DNA of 64,000 bases from Carnegiea gigantea (taxonomy: Eukaryota > Streptophyta > Magnoliopsida > Caryophyllales > Cactaceae). Made by a program: the position numbers and the translations under genes. Positions 33,707 through 43,299 of this stretch are shown piece after piece. The stretch is from positions 380,001 to 444,000 of the forward strand of contig JAKOGI010000335.1 in assembly GCA_029747015.1 (NCBI GenBank), written 5' to 3'. Every line of letters begins with the position of its first letter. The stretch's first letter is position 1. Under the pieces are notes generated by a model, which was not told the DNA's origin, made no database searches, and saw only the letters and a program-made list of their open reading frames with translations.

Positions 33707-33775
33707 CGGGAGCTCCCGAGTTCTTCTCTCAAAGTGACAAAACTGTTGTGCTTGGATAAACAAGGGAGCAATGTT
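33707..33775. other. Spacer at the centre of the inverted repeat
   Basis: The arms stop matching at CTTATTACAT (left) and ATGATATAAG (right). The 69 bp between are unpaired apart from a small palindrome CGGGAGCTCCCG at 33,709-33,720. In a transcript through the centre this would be the hairpin loop. Confidence 0.75.
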
Positions 33776-34198
33776 ATTCCCAATGATATAAGCTCCAATG
33801 TAGGCAAAATTGACCCTATCACTAAAATTTGATCCCGTTGAGCTCAAATATGAGGCCAAAAGGTCAATTCCTAAGCTCTCACCAGCAAGTTCATCTACAT
33901 TAATCAAGTTTGAAATTGTTAAAAATAAATTTGTTAATCACATCAAGATAGAAGAAAATTTACATAGAGAATTTATGTAAAGGCAGCTGTCACTGGCTCG
34001 ACAACAGTTCTCATGCCCAGGGAGAACTACGATGATAGTTGATGCTCCAAGGCGAGCACAATTAGCACTAATATTGGAATTAGAGTAGCTCACATTAAAT
34101 AGTTTCCATGTTTGGGAGCCTTGAGAGTGGACAAAGAAGAAGAGAATGGTGATAAGTTGGATTAGAATGAAGAAAGACACCGGAGGTTTGGTTTTCAT
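33776..34198 (-). pseudogene. GDSL esterase/lipase-like, 3'-truncated (right copy)
   Basis: Mirror of the copy at 33,293. The ATG at 34,198 starts M-K-T-K-P-P-V-S-F-F-I-L-I-Q-L; exon 1 ends near 33,964. It has the same S-Y-S in place of G-D-S and the same P-G-H-E and C-R-A-S-D segments, so the gene had already diverged before duplication. Exon 2 (from about 33,882) reads G-E-S-L-G-I-D-L-L-A-S-Y-L-S-S-T-G-S-N-F-S, closer to the family consensus than the left copy. The acceptor AG before GTGAGAG is CTG here, so this copy is probably mis-spliced. Confidence 0.78.
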
Positions 34199-34299
34199 TG
34201 TTATATGCTTAAATGCTTGGTTTTTTAATTCCAAAGAAAAGACAGAGAGAGCAGCAGATGCAGATTGCAGGGGTGATGAACAAACGCCAGATGGATGAG

Positions 34300-34306
34300 T
34301 TTTATA
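34300..34306 (-). promoter_or_regulatory. TATA box of right GDSL-like copy
   Basis: CCTATAAAAC on the minus strand, 102 bp before the ATG at 34,198; mirror of 33,198-33,204. Confidence 0.7.
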
Positions 34307-35514
34307 GGAGGGGAAGGCAGGCGTGTGGAACGACAGTAGGTCACGCGGTTTATTAAGTGTAGTTGTTAAATCATGTTAAGAGCATAATAATCTATTATTG
34401 GACCCATATAGCTCATAATACTACTTACATAGTTGTTAGTACATATCATCCTTAATCCAAATCCTGCTGACTCCTTTTGTGAGCTGTTATTGAAAAAGTA
34501 TCTCGACATATTTTATTCAAATTATTCTTACATCAAATATATCAAGGGCATCGTAATTATTATTGATGGCACACAACTCATGAAACTATTGATATAATTG
34601 CTATCACTGTTACTATTATGTATGATGCAACTCCTCAGAATTTATTGAGATAAGGGAGAATTACACATGAAGAATACTGAATGAGCAATAAAATATTGAC
34701 CAAATAATTTAAATTTTGTATTATGGTTTTCGAACAACATGAATAACAATGTCTGAATAGATCAATCTCAAGTTCAAACCACACAGCAACATTAGTTTAG
34801 TTATTACGTACCATCAAACATTGATCACATATTAGAAAATCTTATGAAACTGTATCCATGACGCGTATTTGTTGATGGTTAATTCTTTATGCCATAATTT
34901 TAATATCTAGCAGCTTATTCATATATAATTAGTCTCTAGTTTTTTAAACGTCTTTGCTGATCATAAGACTTAGTAGTCACTCTCTTAGTTTGTTCTTAGG
35001 ATTTTTATACTTCTAGAAAAGATACTTTGACCTTAATTATGTTCTCGCTCAAGAAGAAATAAGAATTATAACCTATTTCATCTACTTTGATTTTGGTCTT
35101 ATTTTGATCAATTTATTTTTTTCCCCTCATTTAGTTTAGCAATCATCTACTATCATTATAAAATCACACCCAACAAAGAAATCATGATTCTTGATAAAAA
35201 GAATTCTATATTATGAACTTTCTTAAGGTCATTGGTGCTTAATGTCATATATTTTACCCTGCGCATATTACATATCTGACTATGTATATATATTTCAAAT
35301 GAGAAAAATAAATCCTAAATTTTAGGCATCAAATCATAATCAATTTGGTGACTTGGAAAATCCCACCCCCAACATTACTCCTATGCATGCTCATATATTT
35401 AAAGGAAATTTAAAGGCCAGGATAGAGGAATATAGGTGAGGGACTTAGGCAAGGGTAGTTACTATTGGTGGCATGCAACCTATGATACAATTGTTACTAC
35501 TACTGCCTTTAATC

Positions 35515-36107
35515 TAGAGTTAGAAAAAGCTGACCCGACATGATTACCGATCCAAAACCGACATGAAGTTAAGTGGGTTTGGGTATAAATTTTCGACCCG
35601 TTTAATTAAATGGGTTGACACGTTCAACCCGTTTAATTAAATGGGTTAGGTTTAGGTCGAGATTCTCGACACGAAAAGTACCTATTTAACCCGTTCATAT
35701 TAAATGAATTTAAATAAGTCAACTCATTTTTTTTATTTTTTATTTATCCATTTATCTTTTATTAGATAATTAAGGATGTAAAAATTTTTAGAAATTGTGA
35801 ATTATGACGAATCTGGGAAATTTCAAAGAGTAATTATTTAATGTGATATGTAAACTTAATTTTTAACACTGTAATTGCATATTAGTTGAAAATATTAAAT
35901 GCGTAAATAGTTAATTAAGCGACCGAACTTAACCTGTCTATCTTAAACGGGTTAAGCAGGTCAACCCGTTTAAAAATTAAATGGGTATAGGTCAAGATTT
36001 TTCACCCCGTTTAATAAACGGGTTAGGTTCAGGTTGAGGAATTCTCAACTCGTTTAAGTTCGACATGAATACGAACTCGATCCAACACGACCTATTCTCC
36101 AGCTCTA
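35515..36107. mobile_element. Non-autonomous hAT element, 593 bp
   Basis: Ends TAGAGTTAGAAAAA and, reversed, TAGAGCTGGAGAAT; flanked by perfect 8-bp duplications CTTTAATC (35,507-35,514 and 36,108-36,115). The left arm has a single CTTTAATC (minus strand, 24,619-24,626) and no insert: a perfect empty site. The interior repeats CGACCCGTTTAATTAAACGG-like segments on both strands, typical of TAGAGCTG-type hAT elements. No transposase. Confidence 0.93.
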
Positions 36108-36267
36108 CTTTAATCCAGTTGCTCCTAATTCTTCTTTTGGAATGTTGTTAGACTAGGTAGTATATATGGTGGGCTACTCCTTCTGTGTTACTAGATTTGA
36201 TAGCCATGTTCAAGCTGTACCAAAGATTCCCAACTAGTTTCAACTTTCAACTTGCTACACCAAAAGA

Positions 36268-36471
36268 TTATATAGGTGGCTTAGCTTTCAACTTTGACAC
36301 ATCGGAATCGCAATTAGAATTAATATCCCTCAAGCACAACAGTCTGGCACTAACTAGTTTCTCAAAGTTTCCATAGTTTGCCAATAATCTTCTTGGTTTG
36401 ACATGGGCTTCGCTTTTTAATTTGGTTTGATCAAATTGCCAGTCATACATAACCACGTAATTTAATGTCAT
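36268..36471 (-). other. 67-codon frame kept in both arms (right copy)
   Basis: Mirror of 24,270-24,473; same length, same start and end residues, no known family. Confidence 0.3.
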
Positions 36472-37912
36472 TCAGTATTTATTTCGTTTGGCCCATAATA
36501 ATGTTAGGGTTATAATGTAACTAAAATTTACTTAGGGATTGGATCAGAGAAAATCACAAGTTAAGAATATTGAATGAGCAATGTCACATTAGCCAAATGA
36601 TTTAAAAATCTTATCATGGTTTTTTGCAACAAGAATAATTTCTAAAGAGCTCAACCACACCTAAGTTCAATCATCAACTCTAATTTGGCCACGTATCTTC
36701 AAAACTTATATTCTTCATAAGTGCTTGTTGATAGTTAATTTCCTTTGACGTAAGTTTAATATCTAATTGTTTATCAGTATGCGTTTAATGTTCAGTTTGT
36801 TTATTAAGTTCTTTGGTGGTGATAAGACAAGAGAGCCACCGTTCAGACATGTTCTCTAGTTTGTCATTTTTAAAAGAGATCTTTTGACCTTAATTATATT
36901 TTTACTTAAGCAGAAATAAGAATTATAATCTAATTTATGTGATTTGATTTTGGTCTTATTTTAATCAATTTTTCTTTTAATTGAATTTAGCAATCACCTA
37001 CTGTCACTTTAAAATCATGCCCAAAAAAGAAAGTATGATCCCTAATAATAACAACTCTATATTATGAAGTTTATGACACTTGACATCCTATACTTTACAG
37101 TGTATATATGTTTAAAATGAGAAAAAAAGGCTATGAAAGTTTAGGCATTATATCGCTATGAATTAGATGTTTTCTCCAATGTGAATCTCATACCTACTCA
37201 TGCATCCATTAATGGAACTAAGGTAACTCAAGTTAACACATCCATGGGCAAAACAGAAAGAAGGGGGGCGAGGGCAGCGGAGGAGGAGATAGAATGATTA
37301 ACTTACTAAGAAATTCAATCTTAACTTCAAATAAATAACTTAAAATTCCACTGGTCATTTTTACTGTACGTGTCCACATTCATTGATGGAGATAGCTCAA
37401 AATAGCACATCCATCATTATGCCCAAACAAAAATATGCCTACTTTTAATGCATGAGGTTACTAGGGTCATCTTTGATGTCAGCTCGACAAGTAAATATGG
37501 AGACGTTAATTTGCATCATGGATTGTGTGCTCAGCATGCAAGCATGTCTGGCCCCTCCCCCATCCTCTCATCATGGATATGCATTCATAAATAAACATTC
37601 CAAATCATGATCTTTAAAGGTGGAAGACCTCGTCGGACTCAACGGCCTTCCTTTTTTCTTTCTCTCAGCTAGTTGTTTCGATGTGGTATAACTAATTGAC
37701 CTAAACTATGTATTTTTTGTGCTGTTTATCAATATTGACTATCTCGTTTTCTTTTCCAAAGAAAAAAAATCACACACTAATATGAACAGTACAAAAATTA
37801 TGAATTTCTTAAAAGTTTTTCAAAAATATTAAGGGATTAAGTAATTTATCCATTAAATTTACATCAAATTAAAGTACATTAGGCATTGTCTAAGGTGGTC
37901 ACGAATTATATT

Positions 37913-38955
37913 TGTTGACCGGATTTGGGTAGTTAAATCACCTTAAAAGAGGGGGTTAAAAAGGGTGATGATCAATATCATAAATTAATCAAGTAAAAAG
38001 TGGAAAGATGAACGTTGACAAGACACAAGTAATTTTTTACGAGATTAGCATCAACCAAGTTTAGTCCCCGCCTAGAGTTTCCTAACTCTAAGATTAACCC
38101 AATTTTATTAGGAAGGATTATTACAACTCTAGAGTACACCTACTCTAAATTCCAAACTACAAGTTGACCCTTCAACAAGTCATTGGTAGAGTTGACCCTT
38201 CAACTCTATGATCCCACCCAAATTACAACTTGAACAATACAATGAAATGTAACATATATATAAAGAAGCAAATTCAAGCTCAAGGTATGCCAATAAGCTC
38301 TTGAGTAATGTGTATGCCAATGAGTGCTTGCTCTCTCTTTTTTGTGTTCTCTTACTGCCAATCTCTTCCCCTTTTATAAATAAAAGATGTAAAGAAGAGT
38401 GGAGAAAAATATGACATGTGACCATTGCACATTTTGTGAAAATCTAATCTCCATGACTGATTTCAAGGCCTTGAATTGGCATTTCAAGCCCTTGATTTTT
38501 TCTGTTCTTACTCAAGTACTTTCAACGGCTACTTTTCTTGATTTAGGCTGAATATCTTGGCTGAGAATCTTCTAGAATCATTCCTCATTTGCAGCATAAT
38601 CTTCCAAGATATTCTATCACAAGATATTATTATATTAAGAGCAAATCTTTGACATGTTTAAATATAGCTCCACAATCTTAAATTCAAATTTGAATCACAC
38701 AATATAATATCATAAAGATAATATGTTCAAATTTGAATATTAAACAATATCAAAGATATTGTGACACCTAATATAAAATCAATCTAAGTAATATTAATAT
38801 TCCAACATCCACTTCAAAAATATAGCACATTTAAATAATAACAATTATTAAGATCATTAATTATAACATGATGAATATATCAATTGATTAATCCCTTTTT
38901 GTCTTTCATCAAAACATATTAAAAAACTCAATGTGAGCTTTTAAAAAAGCTAACA
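37913..38955 (-). repeat. 3' LTR of the copia-like element
   Basis: TGTTGACCGGATTTGG...AAAAGCTAACA; 1,043 bp. It lacks the 33-bp duplication present in the other LTR. Confidence 0.92.
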
Positions 38956-39936
38956 ATCTCTCCCTTTTTGATGAAAGACAAAACTCAATAAAAATAACAT
39001 ATCCATACAATTTTAAATGGCACGCCATGAAAAGTTTTCCAAATACTTCTTCCCCTTTTTGTATTTCATCAAAAAGGTAGCATAAGAGGAGAAAGAAAAA
39101 ATTGAAGCACAAAAATTATGACAAATGCATATAGCTCCCCCTTGACAAATCAATGACATATAAAGATGCTCCCCCTCAATATAGGGGTTTTAAACACTAA
39201 CATTTTGATCAATAATATATCCTAACATGCATGCATTGACTTGATTCTCTTATTGCAAGGAATCAACATGTTAATATAACAATTCTCCCCCCTTCAAGAG
39301 TAAATCAAGATTATCAAAAAATCATCAAGTACGTAATATAATTCTCCCTTATAGAAAGAAACAATATCATTTATGTGAGTGCTAGGGAGCATAACATTAT
39401 GGACAAATAGGTTGAGAACATAGACAATATATCATTTATGCATAAAGATAATCACATAACATAATAGCATAAGATATGACGTAATATTAATCTTGCAAAG
39501 ATGACACCACCTTCCATTTGGTAAGAATTCAAATTTTGATTTCTATTCATGTTGTTGAAATAAAGGAAAAAAATCCAACCCTTGATTCAATTATACCAAA
39601 ATTTTCAGTTTCTTTCTACAATTCAAGGCCTTGGACTGTACTTCAGGGCCTTGAAATTTGAGCAACGATAAAACAATGAACTTACTTTATTTTTACTTTT
39701 GGTAAACCATAAGTACTTACCATATGCCTTTGCGATGCTCCAATATTTTCTTGTCCACTTAAGTTTTCAAGAAGATCAAATACTATTGAAAATTTGTTAT
39801 TAGTACATAAATGAGGAATCAATAATATCCCACGAACATGTACATTCCTTTTTGATTTCTTCAAGAATGAAGTTGTCTGACCAAAACTTGATATCCTTTT
39901 CTTCTTGTATTCAAAATTATTAGAAGTAAAAAAAAT
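38956..39936. other. Interior of the copia-like element, 3' non-coding part
   Basis: Contains several purine-poor CTCCCCC/CTCCCTT segments on the plus strand, that is purine tracts on the coding strand (about 38,958-38,970, 39,135-39,178, 39,285-39,297); the one adjacent to the LTR can act as polypurine tract. No pol motifs. Confidence 0.6.
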
Positions 39937-40519
39937 TCATGAGGTAAAATTTTTCTTTCCCTCAATCTTGACACATTTTCTTGATTTAACACCACAATCA
40001 AGAATTTTTGAAAGCTGACAATTTGGTGTGGTATTTAAATCATAAAAAATGTGACAACTTGGAGAAATACTATTATTTGAAAATTCAATTATGGATGTTA
40101 CCTCATCTTTACCGCTTTGAAGGATAGATGAATCATTATTTTTCTCACCATTTTCAAGAAATTGGATCATCATTTTCATGTTCATGCTCTTCATGTGGTT
40201 AGTGATCCTCAACTTGCTTAACATTTCCATCCATGATTATTTCGTCCTGCGCTACAAATTCGCTTAGTACCACATTTTGATTAGTACCATATAAATTATA
40301 AAGAGTCTCCCAAATTTCCTTGGCACTATCACAATGTGACATAAGCTCATAAATATCAACAGTGAGAGCACAAAATAAAATGTTTATAGCTTTAAAACTT
40401 TTGGATATCTGCTTGTAATCATCTTCAACATATTCATCTTCTGATTTCTCAATAACTATTGGGCCTTTGACTATGATCTCCCAAAGATCGAGACTCTTGT
40501 ACTTGATATAATGTTCCAT
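39937..40519 (-). pseudogene. Copia-like gag (UBN2/DUF4219-type) remnant
   Basis: The frame 40,199-40,519 begins M-E-H-Y-I-K-Y-K-S-L-D-L-W-E-I-I-V-K-G-P and has A-K-E-I-W-E-T-L-Y-N-L-Y-G-T-N-Q near its end. These are the L-W-x-I-V-x-x-G and A-K-E-I-W-x-x-L-x-x-x-Y-x-G-T hallmarks of plant copia gags. A second, shifted frame (39,937-40,230) continues with no recognised motif and no CCHC knuckle, so the gag is frameshifted and C-terminally degenerate. Confidence 0.8.
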
Positions 40520-40637
40520 TGTTTCCTACTACAAAAAATAATTAGTACCTTTAAAAAGTAGAGGGCAATTAGAGTCAAAATCATAACTAGTCATGAGATC
40601 GAACTATTAAACGGTAAAGTCTTTAAAAAATAGTACT

Positions 40638-40652
40638 AACTCCGATACCAAT
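40638..40652 (-). other. Primer-binding site of the copia-like element
   Basis: Directly after the 5' LTR on the minus strand: ATTGGTATCGGAGTT, one base from the usual TGGTATCAGAG complement of initiator Met tRNA. Confidence 0.8.
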
Positions 40653-41728
40653 TGTTGGTCGGATTTGGCTAGTTAAATCATCTTAGAGGAGGGGGTTAAA
40701 TAGGGTGATGATCAATATCACAAATTAATCAAGTAAAGAGCGGAAAGATAAACGTGGACAGGACACAAGTAATTTTTTACGAGGTTAGCATCAACGAAGT
40801 TTAGTCACCGCCTAGAGTTTCCTAACTCTAGGATTAACCCAATTTTATTAGGAGGGATTATTACAACTCTAGAGTACACCTACTCTAAGTTTCAAACTAC
40901 AAGTTGACCATTCAACAAGTCGTTGATAGAGTTGACCCTTCAACTCTATGATCCCACCCAAATTACAACTTGAACAATACAATGAAATGTAACATATATA
41001 TAAAGAAGCAAATTTAAGCTCAAGGTATGTCAATAAGCTCTTGAGTAATGTGTATGCCAATGAGTGCTTGCTCTTTCTTTTTTGTGTTCTCTTGCTGCCA
41101 ATCTCTTCCCCTTTTATAGATGAGAGGTGTAAAGAAGAGTGGAGAAAAATATGGCATGTGACCATTGCACATCTTGTGAAAATCCAATCTTCATGCCTGA
41201 TTTCAAGGCCTTGAATTGGTATTTCAAGCCCTTGATTTTTTCTGTTCTTGCTCAAGTATTTTCAACGGCTACTTTTCTTGATTTAGGCTGAATATCTTGG
41301 CTGAGGATCTTTTAGAATCATTCCTAATTTGCAACATAATCTTCTAAGATATTCTATCACAAGATATTATAATCTTCTAAGATATTCTATCACAAGATAT
41401 TATCATATTAAGAGCAAATCTTTGACATGTTCAAATATAGCTCCACAATCTTAAATTTAAATTTGAATCACACAATATAATATCATAAAGATAACATGTT
41501 CAAATTTGAATATTAAACAATGTCAAAGATATTGTGACACCTAATATAAAATCAATCTAAGTAATATTAATATTCCAACATTCACTTCAAAAATATAGCA
41601 CATTTAAATAATAACAATTATTAAGATCATTAATTATAACATGATGAATATATTAATTGATTAATCCCTTTTTGTCTTTCATTAAAACATATTAAAAAAC
41701 TCAATGTGAGCTTTTAAAAAAGCTAACA
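40653..41728 (-). repeat. 5' LTR of the copia-like element
   Basis: 1,076 bp; 33 bp longer than its partner because AATCTTCTAAGATATTCTAT and its continuation (about 41,338-41,403) is tandemly doubled. Confidence 0.92.
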
Positions 41729-42723
41729 ATATTGTTTAGATTAAAATAAGTAAAATCTATCAATGATTTGCTTCATTAGAAGCATACCAGCTATGTTTAA
41801 AAAAACTATAAATTTGGTGCACGTAAGGCTTCGGCCATGACTCTTCATGCATATTTGTAAAATAATAATAGAAAAACAACTACTTCAATTCGATTAAAAA
41901 AAAAGGAGAATGGGAATTTACTTGACAGTCGAAATTTGGGAAAAAGCCTATCAAGAAAAGAGAAAATTAGCAGAACAAATGAAATTTCAATTAATTGGCA
42001 AGGAACACAGACAATGTGGGTGATGGTGATCTACATTTCTGTGTCTAGAAACATAGGAAAAATAATATAGCGCAGATGGCTGGTCTAGGAAATAAATGTT
42101 TCTTAGGTTCCTTGCAGCCACCCTTGTCAGCCTTTGTGACGTTAGGCCGATAATGATGATAAGAGTTTACTTGAGATTGAGAGCAACTCACAAGTCAATA
42201 ACCTTGAGCGAGCAATGTCAAGCATGTACGGTGCTGGTTTTCTAACGACGTAAATGATGTTAATTTAAACATATCACACACCCAAGTTCAATCACAAATT
42301 AAATGGTTATTTTCAAAAGTGCAAAAGTTATTTTCTCGATAATTTCTAGAGGGGTAATTTTCTACATGGTTAATACTATTAGTGTCAATAATGATGTGTA
42401 GGTGTTTAATAATACAGGTCATATTTGGCAACCAAATATCATAGTTTGTATTAGCTATTAGTTGTTACCTATTTGAATCACTATTTTCATTAGTTGTTTA
42501 AATTAGTTGTTTCTAGAAAAAGTGTGATAAAATTAGTTGTTTTCAAAAAAATATTTGGTAAAATTACATTTTATCCCATATCTCTAATATAGTATTTAGT
42601 TGAACATTTTTTTATTTATTTATGAGTCACCTAATTTTCTTTTTCAATAGAAATTAAACTTGTTTGATATCTACAAATTGGAGAGAGAGTTGTTGCAGGC
42701 GATGCATGGCGAGATGGGGAGTT

Positions 42724-42736
42724 GGGGGGGGGGGGG
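42724..42736. repeat. G13 homopolymer at edge of right arm
   Basis: Counterpart of the C25 run at 15,956-15,980; lies in the intron after Argonaute exon 2. Confidence 0.85.
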
Positions 42737-42787
42737 ACTCCAGTAGGAGCACCATATATACATCCCAGAGCAAATGCAAAATGATAC

Positions 42788-42992
42788 CTTTCTGGTCTTT
42801 GTTCTTCTAACACCACAGCGGATTCAAACTTGTTGTAAGGAAGAGATCCAAGTGTGAGTAAACCCTTCTCTTCATCGTAAGTAGCTCCTTTCCAGCAAGT
42901 TCACGGTCATATGTCTCACGGACCTTATCAATCACTTTTCTTTCAATTCCGTTAACATCAACTTCATGTCCCCATTCATATGTTATCTTTAC
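42788..42992 (-). pseudogene. Argonaute (AGO4/AGO16 type), second coding exon
   Basis: After GTACAG the minus strand reads V-K-I-T-Y-E-W-G-H-E-V, then G-I-E-R-K-V-I-D-K-V-R-E-T-Y-D-R-E-L-A-G-K-E-L. A one-base loss near 42,885 shifts the frame, which resumes as Y-D-E-E-K-G-L-L-T-L-G-S-L-P-Y-N-K-F and V-V-L-E-E. This is the N domain of the AGO4 clade (G-x-G-R-K-V-I-D-K-V-x-x-T-Y; A-Y-D-G-E-K-x-L-x-T-x-G-S-L-P; V-V-L-E). It ends at a possible donor AAG|GTATCA. AGO4-type proteins bind 24-nt siRNAs in RNA-directed DNA methylation. No PAZ, MID or PIWI exons follow; the inverted repeat begins instead. Confidence 0.85.
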
Positions 42993-43089
42993 CTGTACAC
43001 AAATTGCAATATCAGAGAGCCATCAGTTCATGGCAACTAGTGGCATTATGAAGAAACCGGAGATAATGAAAGAAAGAACACAAACATAC

Positions 43090-43299
43090 ACAATAATGGC
43101 AAAAATGTCCATCTGAACTAGGCATCTTGACTGGGAAATGGTTGGTCAAGAGCTGTATCCTTTGCCCCCTAGATACTCTACCCCTACGGAACATAGGAAG
43201 CAATTTTGGTGCGTCTGATGTCTTCGTGAGCTGAAGTTCCTCTGATTTCACTGGGGGAACAGTTGGCGGTCGTGGCAGAAGCTGTTCAGCCCCAGCCAT
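43090..43299 (-). pseudogene. Argonaute (AGO4/AGO16 type), first coding exon
   Basis: The ATG at 43,299 starts a frame with a Pro-rich N-terminus (L-P-R-P-P-T-V-P-P-V-K) leading to R-R-G-R-V-S-R-G-Q-R-I-Q-L-L-T-N-H-F-P-V-K and S-D-G-H-F-C-H-Y. AGO4-clade proteins have R-x-G-x-G-x-x-G-x-x-I-x-L-L-T-N-H-F-x-V and F-F-H-Y-S at the start of the N domain. The donor TGT|GTATGT and a 97-bp intron join it in phase with 42,992. An acceptor TTTGCCAG just before the ATG suggests a 5'-UTR intron. This exon is intact, but the gene is truncated. Confidence 0.85.

Larger units (their letters stand above)
37913..41728 (-). mobile_element. Gag-only copia-like LTR element
   Basis: 3,816 bp, LTRs of 1,043 (left) and 1,076 bp (right), and perfect 5-bp duplications ATATT (37,908-37,912 and 41,729-41,733). 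On the minus strand the 5' LTR (40,653-41,728) is followed by ATTGGTATCGGAG, a variant of the initiator-Met primer site, and by a copia-type gag start. No protease, integrase or RT. The left arm keeps the uninterrupted site near 19,553. Confidence 0.92.
33776..42800 (-). repeat. Right arm of giant inverted repeat, with two insertions
   Basis: Reverse complement of 15,890-33,706 after removing the hAT at 35,515 and the LTR element at 37,913. About 4.6 kb without them. The outer edge lies in the intron after the Argonaute exon at 42,788, where the last shared stretch TATGGTGCTCCTACTGGAGT ends at the G run. Confidence 0.93.

Noticed and set aside
34199..34234. Longer start for the right GDSL copy
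   Set aside because: The upstream extension begins at TTG, not ATG; the ATG at 34,198 matches the start of the left copy.
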